From Rhodocyclaceae bacterium UBA2250 (lineage in GTDB: Bacteria > Pseudomonadota > Gammaproteobacteria > Burkholderiales > Rhodocyclaceae), in NCBI GenBank assembly GCA_002347285.1, contig DDXW01000051.1:2650-47585 (forward strand): 44,936 nucleotides of DNA, in the 5' to 3' direction. The position numbers were made by a program, and so were the translations under genes. The notes under the pieces are model-generated. The model was not told the origin of the DNA. It saw nothing but the letters and a program-made list of their open reading frames with translations, and did not search any database. Positions 13,478 to 23,201 of the stretch are shown one piece after another. How positions within the stretch are numbered: the stretch's first letter is position 1; every line of letters begins with the position of its first letter.

Positions 13478-16270
13478 ATGGCTGACTACCGTAAAACGCT
13501 GAACATGCCCGACACGCCGTTCCCGATGCGCGGCGACCTCGCGAAACGCGAGCCGGGCTGGATCAAGGACTGGCAGGAGAAGCAGCTCTACCGGCAGATT
13601 CGCGCGGCCTGCCAGGGGCGCCCGCGCTTCGTGCTGCACGACGGCCCGCCCTACGCCAACGGCGACATCCATATCGGCCATGCGGTGAACAAGATCCTCA
13701 AGGACATCATCGTGCGCAGCAAGACGCTGGCCGGCTTCGACGCGCCCTACGTGCCCGGCTGGGACTGTCATGGATTGCCCATCGAGCACCAGATCGAGAA
13801 GACGCACGGGAAGCATCTCGAAGGCAACAAGGCGCGTGCCCTCTGCCGTGCCTACGCGCAGGAACAGGTCGAGCGGCAGAAGAAGGATTTCATTCGTTTG
13901 GGCGTCCTGGGCGACTGGGACAATCCCTACAAGACGATGGAATATCGCACCGAGGCCGACGAGATCCGCGCGCTCGGCGAGATGTATCGCAAGGGCTATC
14001 TGTTCAAGGGCCTCAAGCCGGTGAACTGGTGCTTCGACTGCGGCTCGGCGCTGGCCGAGGCCGAGGTCGAGTATGCCGACAAGAAGAGCCCGGCGATCGA
14101 CGTCGCGTTCCCGCTGGCGGCGTCCGAGCGCAGCCGTCTCGCCAGTGCGTTCAACGTCGCCGCGCTGCCGGAGAAGATCGCCTATGCGGTGATCTGGACG
14201 ACCACGCCCTGGACCATTCCCGGCAACCAGGCGCTCAACGTCCATCCGGAATTCGTCTATGAACTGGTCGACACGTCCAAGGGCCTGCTGGTCCTCGCCG
14301 CCGAGCTGCGCGCTTCCGCCCTGGAGCGCTATGGGCTCGAAGGCAGGGTGCTCGGTGCCTGCCAAGGGGTCGCGCTCGATCGCATGCAGTTCCGCCATCC
14401 GTTCTACGACCGCGCTTCGACCGTGTTCCTCGGCGACTACGTGACGCTCGACACCGGCACCGGCATCGTGCACAGCGCGCCGGCCTACGGCGTCGAGGAC
14501 TACGATTCCTGCAAGCGTGCCGGCATGAAGAACGAGGAGATCCTCACTCCCGTGCAGGGCGACGGTTGCTATGCCAAGGATTTGCCTTTCTTCGGCGGCC
14601 TGCACATCTGGAAAGCCAATCCGCTGATCGTCGACAAGCTCGCCGAAGTCGGCGCGCTGCTGGCCAGCGGCGAGATCACGCACAGCACCATGCACTGCTG
14701 GCGCCACAAGACGCCGACCATCTACCGCGCCACGACGCAATGGTTCGTCGGCATGGATCGCCAGCCCAACGAGGGCGAGACGCTGCGCACGGCGGCGCTC
14801 GCCGCCATCGAGGCGACCGAGTTCTTCCCGGGCTGGGGCAAGGCGCGCCTGCACGCGATGATCGCCAACCGTCCCGACTGGTGCGTCTCGCGCCAGCGCA
14901 ACTGGGGCGTGCCGATTCCCTTCTTCCTGCACAAGGAGAGCGGCGAACCGCATCCGCGCACGCTCGAGTTGCTCGAGGCAGTCGCGCAGCGCGTGGAGCA
15001 GGGCGGCATCGAGGCCTGGTTTGCGCTCGACGCGAAGGAACTGCTCGGGAACGAGGCAAGCCAATACGACAAGATGAGCGATACGCTCGATGTCTGGTTC
15101 GACTCGGGCACCACGCACCGCAGCGTGATGCGCGGCTCGCACGCCGCCGACTGCGCCTTCCCGGCCGACCTCTACCTCGAAGGCTCCGACCAGCATCGCG
15201 GCTGGTTCCACTCCTCGCTCCTCACCGGCTGCTGCATCGACGGCCGCGCGCCCTACAAGGGGCTGCTGACCCATGGCTTCGTCGTCGACGGCAAGGGCAT
15301 GAAGATGTCGAAGTCGAAGGGCAACGTCGTCGCGCCGCAGCAGGTCTCTGACACGCTCGGCGCCGAAATCCTGCGCCTGTGGGTCGCGGCGACCGACTAC
15401 TCGGGCGAGCTGACGATCTCGAAGGAGATTCTCGATCGCGTCGTCGAGGTCTATCGCCGCCTGCGCAACACCCTCAAATTCCTGCTCGCCAACACGGCCG
15501 ACTTCGATGCGCAGTCGCAGATGCTGCCGGTGAACGAATGGCTCGAGATCGACCGTTACGCGCTCGCGCTCACGCAGCAGCTGCACGAGACCTGCACGAC
15601 CGCCTACGACCGCTACGAGTTCCACAAGGTGGTGCAGGCGCTGCAGAACTTCTGCGCCGAGGATCTCGGCGCCTTCTATCTCGACGTGCTCAAGGATCGC
15701 CTCTACACCACGGCGGCGGGCTCGCGCGCGCGCCGCTCGGCGCAGAGCGCGCTGTGGCACATCGTGCAGAGCCTCACCCGCCTGATGGCGCCGATCCTCG
15801 CCTTCACCGCCGAGGAAATCATGGCGGTGCAAGGCGGGAAAAGCGTGATGCTGGCAACCTGGCACGCGCTGCCGGAGCTGCCCGAAAACTCGGCGCTGAC
15901 GGGGCGGTGGCAGGCGATCCGCGCGGTGCGCGCCGAGGTGATGAAGAGGATCGAGGAGGTGCGCAGCGCCGGCGGCATCGGTTCCTCGCTGCAGGCCGAG
16001 GTCGAGATCCGCGCCGCTGGCGAGACCCACGACGTGCTCGCCGCGCTCGGCGACGACCTCAAGTTCGTGCTGATCTGCTCGAAGGCGACCGTGGTTCCTG
16101 CCGCCAAGACTGAAATCGTCGTGACGCCCAGCCCGCACGCCAAGTGCGCGCGCTGCTGGCACTGGCGCGACGATGTCGGCCGGCACGATCACGCCGCCGA
16201 GCATCCCGAGCTGTGCGGCCGCTGCGCCAGCAACCTGTTCGGCGCGGGCGAGGCGCGCGATTTTGCCTAG
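13478..16270 (+). CDS. ileS: Isoleucyl-tRNA synthetase
   Basis: Charges tRNA-Ile. The 930-residue class I synthetase has the HIGH motif in PYANGDIHIGH near residue 65, the editing domain with TTPWTIPGNQAL, and KMSKS at residues 609-613. A C-terminal zinc finger is formed by CARCWHW and CGRC. The ATG at 13478 matches family N-termini (MADYRKTLNMPDTPFPMRGDL). Around residue 803, between the anticodon-binding helices and the tail, codons for ENSALTGR coincide with a copy of the 25-bp repeat. The position is a variable linker after MLATWHALPEL. Confidence 0.98.
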   Translation: MADYRKTLNMPDTPFPMRGDLAKREPGWIKDWQEKQLYRQIRAACQGRPRFVLHDGPPYANGDIHIGHAVNKILKDIIVRSKTLAGFDAPYVPGWDCHGLPIEHQIEKTHGKHLEGNKARALCRAYAQEQVERQKKDFIRLGVLGDWDNPYKTMEYRTEADEIRALGEMYRKGYLFKGLKPVNWCFDCGSALAEAEVEYADKKSPAIDVAFPLAASERSRLASAFNVAALPEKIAYAVIWTTTPWTIPGNQALNVHPEFVYELVDTSKGLLVLAAELRASALERYGLEGRVLGACQGVALDRMQFRHPFYDRASTVFLGDYVTLDTGTGIVHSAPAYGVEDYDSCKRAGMKNEEILTPVQGDGCYAKDLPFFGGLHIWKANPLIVDKLAEVGALLASGEITHSTMHCWRHKTPTIYRATTQWFVGMDRQPNEGETLRTAALAAIEATEFFPGWGKARLHAMIANRPDWCVSRQRNWGVPIPFFLHKESGEPHPRTLELLEAVAQRVEQGGIEAWFALDAKELLGNEASQYDKMSDTLDVWFDSGTTHRSVMRGSHAADCAFPADLYLEGSDQHRGWFHSSLLTGCCIDGRAPYKGLLTHGFVVDGKGMKMSKSKGNVVAPQQVSDTLGAEILRLWVAATDYSGELTISKEILDRVVEVYRRLRNTLKFLLANTADFDAQSQMLPVNEWLEIDRYALALTQQLHETCTTAYDRYEFHKVVQALQNFCAEDLGAFYLDVLKDRLYTTAAGSRARRSAQSALWHIVQSLTRLMAPILAFTAEEIMAVQGGKSVMLATWHALPELPENSALTGRWQAIRAVRAEVMKRIEEVRSAGGIGSSLQAEVEIRAAGETHDVLAALGDDLKFVLICSKATVVPAAKTEIVVTPSPHAKCARCWHWRDDVGRHDHAAEHPELCGRCASNLFGAGEARDFA
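15884..15908 (+). repeat. 25-bp dispersed repeat, copy 4 (inside ileS)
   Basis: Consensus with A at the first R position and a final T in place of C. Read as ENSALTGR, the same frame as in mtnA. Confidence 0.8.
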
Positions 16271-16757
16271 CTTCGCAGGCTGGTTCGCGCTGGCCGGCGC
16301 GATCATCGCCGCCGACTTCGCGACCAAGGCCTGGGTGCTGGCGGTCTTCCGCCCGCATGAAACGCTCACCGTCACGCCATTCTTCAATCTGGTGCTGGTC
16401 TTCAATCCGGGCGCCTCGTTCAGCTTCTTGGCGGATGCCGGCGGCTGGCAGCGCTGGTTCTTCGTCGCACTGGCGCTGGCGATCTCCGCCTGGCTGATCG
16501 TCATGCTCCGCCGCCATGCGCGCGAGCGCCTGCTGCCGACCGCGTTCGCGCTGGTGCTCGGCGGCGCGCTCGGCAACGTGATCGACCGCATCCGCTTCGG
16601 CGCGGTCGTCGACTTCCTCGATTTCCACGCCTTCGGCTGGCACTGGCCGGCCTTCAACGTCGCCGATTCCGCGATCACCATCGGCGTTATCCTGCTCATC
16701 TGGCAGCAGCTGTTCCACGAGGGAAAAGCGCATGACCGACCGCGTCCGGCTCGATAG
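16263..16757 (+). CDS. lspA: Lipoprotein signal peptidase (signal peptidase II)
   Basis: Inner-membrane aspartyl protease that removes signal peptides from prolipoproteins. The 164-residue protein has four hydrophobic segments, the FNLVLVFNPGASFSF motif and the two catalytic aspartates in GNVIDRIRFGAVVDFLDF and FNVADSAI. No ATG fits. The best start is TTG at 16263, which overlaps the ileS stop by 8 bp and gives the family length. An ATT immediately upstream is less likely. The 3' end overlaps fkpB by 26 bp. Confidence 0.93.
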   Translation: MPSFAGWFALAGAIIAADFATKAWVLAVFRPHETLTVTPFFNLVLVFNPGASFSFLADAGGWQRWFFVALALAISAWLIVMLRRHARERLLPTAFALVLGGALGNVIDRIRFGAVVDFLDFHAFGWHWPAFNVADSAITIGVILLIWQQLFHEGKAHDRPRPAR

Positions 16758-17166
16758 CCTCATCACCCTGCATTACCGCCTAGCCACGGCGGACGACATC
16801 GAACTCGTGTCGACCTTCGGCAGTACGCCGGCCACGCTGCAGCTCGGCAGCGGCGAACTCGCCCCGCCGCTCGAAGCCTGCCTCGAAGACCTGCCGATCG
16901 GGGAACGCCACGTCTTTCTGCTCGAAGCGGAACAGGCCTTCGGGCCCCACAACCCCGAACTGGTCAAGCGCATGGCCAGGAACGAACTGCCCGGCGGCGG
17001 AGCCAAGGCCGAACCGATGGCGCTGGTCGAGTTCGAGGCTCCGAATGGAGCGAAATTCGCCGGCATCGTGCGCGAAGCCGATGCCGATTCGGCGCTGATC
17101 GACTTCAACCACCCGCTGGCCGGCAAGTCGATCCGCTTCGAGGTCGAAGTGATCGGCATCCTCTGA
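16732..17166 (+). CDS. fkpB: FKBP-type peptidyl-prolyl cis-trans isomerase, SlpA/FkpB family
   Basis: Small proline isomerase of 144 residues. It has FKBP-like segments LGSGELAPPLEACLEDLPIGERHVFLLEAEQAFG and the characteristic SlpA ending with VDFNHPLAGKSIRFEVEV-like sequence (here IDFNHPLAGKSIRFEVEVIGIL). It sits between lspA and ispH exactly as in E. coli and many proteobacteria. Its ATG lies within the lspA 3' end and its stop overlaps the ispH ATG (TGATG). Confidence 0.95.
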   Translation: MTDRVRLDSLITLHYRLATADDIELVSTFGSTPATLQLGSGELAPPLEACLEDLPIGERHVFLLEAEQAFGPHNPELVKRMARNELPGGGAKAEPMALVEFEAPNGAKFAGIVREADADSALIDFNHPLAGKSIRFEVEVIGIL

Positions 17167-18104
17167 TGGACATCCTGCTCGCCAACCCCCGCGGTTTCTG
17201 CGCCGGCGTCGAGCGCGCGATCGCCATCGTCGAGCGCGCGCTCCAGAAGTTCGGTGCACCGATCTACGTGCGCCACGAGATCGTGCACAACCGTTTCGTC
17301 GTCGACGACCTCAAGGCCAAGGGCGCGCTCTTCGTCAAGGAACTCGACGAGGTGCCGGCCGGCGGCATCGTCGTCTTCAGCGCCCACGGCGTCTCGAAGG
17401 AAGTGCAGGCGGAAGCCGGGCGGCGCGGGCTGCGCGTCTTCGACGCCACCTGCCCGCTGGTGACCAAGGTCCATCTCGAGGTCGAGCGCCATCGCAAGGC
17501 CGGCCGCGAGGTGGTGATGATCGGCCACAAGGGGCACCCCGAGGTCGAGGGCACGATGGGGCAAAGCCAGGGCGGCATGCACCTCGTCGAGAACGTCGCG
17601 GATGCCGCAACACTGAAACTCGGCGCTGACGAGGCGGCGCAAGAGCAGGTGCCGGTGGCCTACGTCACCCAGACGACGCTATCGGTGGACGACGCCGCCG
17701 GTATCGTCGCCGCGCTGAAGAGTCATTTCCCCGGCATCGTCGGACCGAAGAAGGACGACATCTGTTACGCGACGCAGAACCGCCAGGATGCGGTCAAGAC
17801 GCTCGCCCAGCAGTGCGACGTCGTCATCGTCGTCGGCTCGCCGAACAGCTCGAACTCCAACCGGCTGCGTGAAGTGGCCGAGAACCTCGGCGTGCCGGCC
17901 TACCTCGTCGATACCGCGGCGCAGATCGATCCCGCCTGGCTGGCGGGGAAGCGGCTCGTCGGGCTGACAGCCGGCGCCTCCGCCCCGGAAATCCTCGTCG
18001 CCGAGGTCGTCGCGCGCCTGCAGGCGCTCGGCGGCGAGGCGGTGCGCACGCTCGCGGGCGGTGACGAAGGGGTCAATTTTCCGTTGCCGCGAGAGTTGGC
18101 GTGA
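17166..18104 (+). CDS. ispH: 4-hydroxy-3-methylbut-2-enyl diphosphate reductase
   Basis: Last enzyme of the MEP pathway, making IPP and DMAPP through a [4Fe-4S] cluster. The 312-residue protein shows the three cluster cysteines in NPRGFCAGV, DATCPLVTKVH and DDICYATQNRQ, plus the catalytic Glu in the HPEVEGTMGQ region. In the variable segment before YVTQTTLSVDD, the codons for KLGADEAA overlap a degenerate copy of the 25-bp repeat (17614-17638). Its stop codon abuts that of the convergent TonB-like gene with no spacer. Confidence 0.97.
   Translation: MDILLANPRGFCAGVERAIAIVERALQKFGAPIYVRHEIVHNRFVVDDLKAKGALFVKELDEVPAGGIVVFSAHGVSKEVQAEAGRRGLRVFDATCPLVTKVHLEVERHRKAGREVVMIGHKGHPEVEGTMGQSQGGMHLVENVADAATLKLGADEAAQEQVPVAYVTQTTLSVDDAAGIVAALKSHFPGIVGPKKDDICYATQNRQDAVKTLAQQCDVVIVVGSPNSSNSNRLREVAENLGVPAYLVDTAAQIDPAWLAGKRLVGLTAGASAPEILVAEVVARLQALGGEAVRTLAGGDEGVNFPLPRELA
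17614..17638 (+). repeat. 25-bp dispersed repeat, copy 5 (inside ispH)
   Basis: Core retained with a few changes (GACGAGGCGGC end). Read as KLGADEAA, a different frame from the ileS and mtnA copies. Confidence 0.65.
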
Positions 18105-18791
18105 TTATTTGCTTTTACTGAAGCGCGAGCGCGGCAGAATCTCGACTTCGATCCGCATCAAACTTTTCACTGGAATCCCAGTGCGTTCGGCGGGCTGAAA
18201 GCGAGCGGCTAGAAATTGCTCAAGCACCGCATTTTCAAATGATTCAGTCAGATCGGAACTCTCTGTTTCGGCTCGATCTACTCCACCCTGTTCGTTAATC
18301 CAGAGTGTGATCACGGCCTTGCCGGCCCCGGGGTGGTCATTCAGTTCCCCTAGAAAAGGGTCGATGTCTCTAAGTATGCGGGCGCGCTGACTCAACTCCT
18401 CTGGCGGGTAGTAATGGAGGAGTGGCACGCCAGCCACAGGCCCGACAGCGGTGGGGGAAACCGAGTCGGAGTGGAGAGAACTGCTGGCAGGATGGCCCGC
18501 ATCCTGTCCGAGGCTGTCAAGAGAGGCTGCAGTTTGCAGCGGGATATCCGGAATCTTCTCATCAAGTGATTCCCGTTGCGGGGCCCGCAGGGCATAGGGA
18601 GCAAGCTGGACATTCAACGGCGCAAAACTCAAATGCCCCGCATGGTTGAGGGCAGAAACACCCCCTGTTCCTTTACCCACTCTTCCTACAGGGGTTGCCA
18701 ATACCATCAGGTGAACCAGCAACGAAAACCCGATGGCCCGAATCAGTCCGCTTTGCAGGATTGCTGTCTTTCTGTTCGGGCAACAGAGCAA
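18105..18791 (-). CDS. TonB C-terminal-domain-like protein linked to pilus genes
   Basis: A protein of about 228 residues with one N-terminal membrane segment (FSLLVHLMVLATPVG) and a long low-complexity Pro/Ser-rich middle. The C-terminal ~65 residues (AVITLWINEQGGVDR, then FLAARFQPAERTGIPVKS) match the TonB C-terminal fold. No ExbB or ExbD genes are near. It begins 23 bp after pilY1 and so is the last gene of the minor pilin operon. Start is uncertain: TTG at 18789 is the first possible start codon and no clear Shine-Dalgarno is visible. Its role in pilus assembly or in energy transduction is unknown. Confidence 0.75.
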   Translation of the reverse strand: MLCCPNRKTAILQSGLIRAIGFSLLVHLMVLATPVGRVGKGTGGVSALNHAGHLSFAPLNVQLAPYALRAPQRESLDEKIPDIPLQTAASLDSLGQDAGHPASSSLHSDSVSPTAVGPVAGVPLLHYYPPEELSQRARILRDIDPFLGELNDHPGAGKAVITLWINEQGGVDRAETESSDLTESFENAVLEQFLAARFQPAERTGIPVKSLMRIEVEILPRSRFSKSK

Positions 18792-18814
18792 AATCTGCTG
18801 CCCGAAATCAGGGG

Positions 18815-21800
18815 TTAATTGACCAACTCACGCCACATCACGCGGCGGCCGGAGCCGACACCTCCGCCACCATCGGATGAGATTAGCAAGTTGGGCGGGG
18901 CGCTTGTCGGGAAACCGCCATCAGCCGTGATCGGATAAACCTTCGGTGTACCGCCTGGCAGCTTCGCAACGGTGAAACCGACGATCGGAGAGGAGTAGCT
19001 GGTAATGGCCGGATTGTTATCGATAGCGCCGCCGGTCCGGAAGTCCAGCATGAACAGCCGACTGGAGCCGCCTGGTTCGCAGTCTGCGGTTGCGGTATTC
19101 GGTGGGATGGTGCTGGCAAAAAGAATCGTGCCGAAGTAAAGCTGCGCTGGCAGGTTGACGCGCTCGGTGTCGCCCAGATTGACAAACCAGCCATCGTTCA
19201 GGCTCCAATCGACATTGCTGGTGGTGACCGTCGTACCGCTGATGATTTGTTCCACCAGATTGCCCTTCGAAGACGAACCGGAAACCTTTGCCTTTACCGC
19301 ATAGAGCGCCTGCGTCTCATGGTCATCGAGGTCGTCCTCGCCCAGGTAGCGCCCGGTGCCGAAGAAGAGCACGGTATTGCCATCGATCTCGCCGATTTCC
19401 GGCGGTGCCATGATCGATTGCGTCGTGCCCAAGTCGATGATCTTGTTGACCGTGCCATCGTTATTGAAGCGCCACATATTGCCGTAAAGGTCGCCACCGT
19501 AGGCTTCCATCATGCTGTTGTCGGTTTCGAAGTCCGCAACCTTGATGTTGATGCGTGCCAGACCCGACGGAGCGGTGATGTCGCCCACCCCGGTTTCCCA
19601 GGTCTTGACAACCGCCCCGGTCGCGGCATTGAGCGCCCAAACGTAGCCCTTGCCGTCGGCTCCGGAATAGTCAGGGCCTTCCGGGATATTGTTGTAGCCG
19701 GATGTCACCAGCACAACCCAGTTGCCATCCAGCTTGGTGATCATCGGCGTGCCGTAGGTGTAGCCGACGTTCGGGTTGTCGTTTGCAGTGAATGACCAGA
19801 GATATTGCGGGCTGTCCGGGTTGGTGATGTCGAGTGCGTAGTAGCCGCGTCCGCCCTTGCCCAGCGCACCGACTAGAATGGTTTTCCAGCCGCCTGCGTT
19901 CGCGTCGCTGACGGCGATCGGCCCGTCGACGAAGAAACGGTGGTTGGACGCATAGTCTTCGCTGGCAAGCCGCCACATCTCTTCCATGATCAGCGGCGGC
20001 ACGAAGGCCCAACGCTCTTCGCCATCGGTTTCGCTGAGTGCGTGTAGCATGCCGTCGTTCGCCGCCACGTAGACCGTGCCTGCGCGGCCGGCGGTAGTGG
20101 TGGTCTTGAAGGTCGAATAACCGGCGTCGGCGAAGTTGTAGAAGGAACCTTTGACGAACAGAGGCTGGGAGTGGACGATGTCGCCCAGCGTTTTCTCGCG
20201 ATCACGATACAGACGATAGTAGGTTCCGAAATCACTCGGCCGGTCCTGGTTTTCATTGCGCGCATAACCACGCAGGTATTGCACCATGGTCGGGCCGGTG
20301 GATGCGGTTTGCTGGTCGGTCGCCCAGCCGGCATATTGGCTCAGCTTCGTTTCGTCGAAGTAGGCCTGCTGGACCGATGAAAGATTAGCCCATTCGAAAT
20401 CGACCAGCCCCCCGCTGCCTCCCACCGTGTAAATCTTGCGAGTGTCGCCCTTCCCCGCCCCGCAGGGTGAAGCACCGAGGCTGGCGCAAATGCGCGCATC
20501 CAGTTTTGGCGAAGCCTGCCATACCGGCGAACTCGAGATGGCTCCGGTATCGAGAGCGATGGTATAAGCCGACAATTCGCCGGTCCAGGTGATCGTCGTG
20601 TAATTGGCAATGTAAATGTAATTATCGCCATTGGTCGGCTGCAAATTGCTGGTTGCAGCGGCTGCGCCAGAACCGTTGGTTGCTTGGATCGATCCGAGGG
20701 CTGACCGCAATCCGGAGGTGAAGCTTTCGGGAGTCTTCGCACTGAAGTATGTACCGCGACCATTGACTGCAGCATGCCAGAGGTCATCGATCTTTTGAAG
20801 GTCGCCAGCAATGGGGCTGGGCCAGTTTTTTGTGCCTTGCTTGATGTCGTAGAAATCTCCGGACGTACTGGTCTTGTAACCCTCCTGATACTGCAGTGTG
20901 CCATCGACACCGAGGCCGATGGTGAAGGTGGTCATGCGCTGATGCCGCTGATCGGAGAAGTCGTCGAGCTTCGAGTCCGTGCCCACCGACGGAACGTTGT
21001 TGGTACAGACGTTGTAATAGGTGCCATTTTCGGCCTGTACCCCGGTGCAATTGCCTTTCGCAGGGGTGCGCAAGTCATTGTGCCAATAGTAATAGGCAAC
21101 ATCGGCGAGCGTATCCGCCACGTTCAAGGAATCAAGTTCAGGGCGTGTGGCTGGCGAGCCATCCTGTTTGTCGACCAGGGTTGCGTTGTCTTCCCGGTAC
21201 GGGCCGTAGCGGGGAGCGCTTGTGGTTTCGGCATTGGTATTCCAGTAGCCGTCGGTGGTCAGAATCGTGAAGTTCCTCTGGCAGGAGTGCTGTACCGGAT
21301 CCCAGCCGGAAATCTTGCCGCTATACATGCGGCCCATGCGGGACAGCGCACCGCGCAGCGGCGTATAGAACGCCTGGCGCGTGCCGTACAAGCGGTCGAA
21401 CCAGTCGCCCCGCTGCGTGCCGGTGGCGGTCCCCGAGAATTTGGCGATCTTCAGGTCGTGGTTGGTCTCGGTCTGGTCGGATTCGCTTTCGATGCTCTCG
21501 ATGAAGAACAGTCCGACGCGGTATTTGTCCTCCTCGAGCGCCGCAAAGGCCTCGCCGGCCGATGCCTTGGCGACGAAGGCGCGCTTGCGGTAATAGGAAT
21601 ACCAGTTCGCGTAGTTGGTCTTGGCTTCGGCGCTACCCGTGGTTACGTTGGGAGCGGTAATGTCGCTTGCATTGCTGGTGACGGAATAGTTGGCATTTGC
21701 CTCGCAGGTGGTGCTGGAGGGGTTTGTTTTGTGCGTGGTGTAGTAATAACCAGTGTAGATGGTGTTGAAAAAATAGGTCGTAACTGTCTGCAGAGAGCCA

Positions 21801-22546
21801 CCGGCCTCCGTCTTCTGAGTCGTGATGCTGGGTTTCGTGGTCAGCCCGGCCTGGCTCGGTGGCGCAGTAATGGTTAGCGTGTTGCTGAAGTTTGAATACG
21901 TTGCCGAGAACCCGGTAATCCCCGTCTTCGCATTGATCGAAGCCGCGACGGCATTGCCGACGGCATCTTCATTGTCCGTGCCTGCTGCAGGCACAGGGGT
22001 GGTATTGAGGAGTTCGATGACGGTGCTGTCCAAGAGGGTGACCTTGACCGATGTGACACGATGATCCCGAGAGAAATTGGGGAATACAGCTTCTGCCTCG
22101 GTGTCGCCGGTATTCGAAATCGCCGATAAGTCAGTCGTCCCATTGTTCGTCCCGCCGTCATACATCTTGGCCGTTACTGCGAAATAGCCATCCTTCTTAG
22201 CGGCAGTGAACGAGGCGTCGGGGAAGCGCGTACCGTCCGCCTTGATGGGTGGCTTATAGGTAACCGCCGGGTTGTAGGCAAGGGTGTTGTAGCCGCGCCA
22301 TTTCCAGCAATACTTGGTCTTGTTGGTGGCATCGTCATCCGGCATGTTCTCGTCATTCATCGAACCGGAATCGTCGAGAACGAACGCAATATTGGGCAAA
22401 ACAATAGTAGCGGTAGCGTTGGCGAGAGGAATGTCCGCCAGGTCCGTCGTTGCCGCGAGGGTGGGTGACGCGAGAACAAGCAAACCGGACATCAGGCCGC
22501 ATCTGAGGGCAGTGAGCGGATCGTAGATCCGGACCCGATTTTTCAT
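18815..22546 (-). CDS. pilY1: Type IV pilus tip/assembly protein PilY1
   Basis: PilY1 is a large pilus-tip adhesin and assembly factor. The 1243-residue protein has a signal peptide of about 32 residues (GLMSGLLVLASPTLAA) and a von Willebrand A-like region with a metal-ion site DDSGS at residues 58-62. The C-terminal third is a beta-propeller-type PilY1 domain, with repeated blades such as GTVYVAANDGMLHALS and GGDLYGNMWRFN. It follows pilX by 27 bp. Codon use is less GC-rich than in the housekeeping genes around it. Gene order and domains make the assignment firm; ligand specificity cannot be told. Confidence 0.94.
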   Translation of the reverse strand: MKNRVRIYDPLTALRCGLMSGLLVLASPTLAATTDLADIPLANATATIVLPNIAFVLDDSGSMNDENMPDDDATNKTKYCWKWRGYNTLAYNPAVTYKPPIKADGTRFPDASFTAAKKDGYFAVTAKMYDGGTNNGTTDLSAISNTGDTEAEAVFPNFSRDHRVTSVKVTLLDSTVIELLNTTPVPAAGTDNEDAVGNAVAASINAKTGITGFSATYSNFSNTLTITAPPSQAGLTTKPSITTQKTEAGGSLQTVTTYFFNTIYTGYYYTTHKTNPSSTTCEANANYSVTSNASDITAPNVTTGSAEAKTNYANWYSYYRKRAFVAKASAGEAFAALEEDKYRVGLFFIESIESESDQTETNHDLKIAKFSGTATGTQRGDWFDRLYGTRQAFYTPLRGALSRMGRMYSGKISGWDPVQHSCQRNFTILTTDGYWNTNAETTSAPRYGPYREDNATLVDKQDGSPATRPELDSLNVADTLADVAYYYWHNDLRTPAKGNCTGVQAENGTYYNVCTNNVPSVGTDSKLDDFSDQRHQRMTTFTIGLGVDGTLQYQEGYKTSTSGDFYDIKQGTKNWPSPIAGDLQKIDDLWHAAVNGRGTYFSAKTPESFTSGLRSALGSIQATNGSGAAAATSNLQPTNGDNYIYIANYTTITWTGELSAYTIALDTGAISSSPVWQASPKLDARICASLGASPCGAGKGDTRKIYTVGGSGGLVDFEWANLSSVQQAYFDETKLSQYAGWATDQQTASTGPTMVQYLRGYARNENQDRPSDFGTYYRLYRDREKTLGDIVHSQPLFVKGSFYNFADAGYSTFKTTTTAGRAGTVYVAANDGMLHALSETDGEERWAFVPPLIMEEMWRLASEDYASNHRFFVDGPIAVSDANAGGWKTILVGALGKGGRGYYALDITNPDSPQYLWSFTANDNPNVGYTYGTPMITKLDGNWVVLVTSGYNNIPEGPDYSGADGKGYVWALNAATGAVVKTWETGVGDITAPSGLARINIKVADFETDNSMMEAYGGDLYGNMWRFNNDGTVNKIIDLGTTQSIMAPPEIGEIDGNTVLFFGTGRYLGEDDLDDHETQALYAVKAKVSGSSSKGNLVEQIISGTTVTTSNVDWSLNDGWFVNLGDTERVNLPAQLYFGTILFASTIPPNTATADCEPGGSSRLFMLDFRTGGAIDNNPAITSYSSPIVGFTVAKLPGGTPKVYPITADGGFPTSAPPNLLISSDGGGGVGSGRRVMWRELVN

Positions 22547-22573
22547 GGTCGTCTCCGTTGAAATGGGTGAAAT

Positions 22574-23191
22574 TCAGATCACCAGGAAGGTCTGGATGTA
22601 ACTGATATTGTTGCGCGGCCCGGCGATACGGACGGTGACGCGGTAGTAACCCATTGTCGCGACCATCGACCAGCTGCGCTCCTGAAAGGTTTCCATTGGT
22701 CGAATCGATCCCAAGCTGCTGCCCCCGCGTACCGCTTGGGCCGTTGAGCAAGTGCTGGAGTCGAGCGGGCCGGAATTTTCGCAAAGACGGTGAATGACAT
22801 AGCACACCGCATTGCCTGCGGCATCTTCTGCAAGGCACTTGGCATTGCTGCCCCAGTCGAAAGCGGTTTTGCTGGGGTCAGGGCTGTTTCCGGTCAGGTC
22901 GAGATTCTGCTGGCTCGTCGAATAATAGCCATTGCCCGGTGAATCGGCCGTCAGGGAGCTGCCGTTTCCCATGAGCCAGGTGCGCGCGGTTTCCACCCCG
23001 GTGTCGCCGGCAACGGTGGCGCCTTGCCGGAAAGCCAGATTGCCGGCGATCAGCACGCCCGTGTCGACGGAGCGGACCAGGGCGATGCCGGCGAGCGTCA
23101 TCGCAACCAGGACGATGAGGGCAATCACCAGAGCCAGGCCGGATTCGCGTACGCGGCTCCTTGGCGAACAAGTATGCGAAGCTCGAAGCAT
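22574..23191 (-). CDS. pilX: Type IV pilus minor pilin PilX
   Basis: A 205-residue prepilin-like protein. A short positively charged leader ending RESG is followed by the hydrophobic helix LALVIALIVLVAMTLAGIALVRS. As usual for PilX, the Glu at position +5 of the mature protein is absent. It contains four or more cysteines that could form disulfides. It lies between pilW and pilY1, 10 bp after pilW, the classical minor-pilin order. It should act in the priming complex at the pilus tip. Confidence 0.9.
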   Translation of the reverse strand: MLRASHTCSPRSRVRESGLALVIALIVLVAMTLAGIALVRSVDTGVLIAGNLAFRQGATVAGDTGVETARTWLMGNGSSLTADSPGNGYYSTSQQNLDLTGNSPDPSKTAFDWGSNAKCLAEDAAGNAVCYVIHRLCENSGPLDSSTCSTAQAVRGGSSLGSIRPMETFQERSWSMVATMGYYRVTVRIAGPRNNISYIQTFLVI

Positions 23192-23201
23192 GATCGTTTC
23201 C

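Noticed and set aside
13355..16699. Long minus-strand open frame (1114 codons) antisense to ileS
   Set aside because: Lacks any recognisable domain, is rich in Arg/Ala/Leu as expected from reading a GC-rich gene backwards, and the sense strand is a complete isoleucyl-tRNA synthetase.
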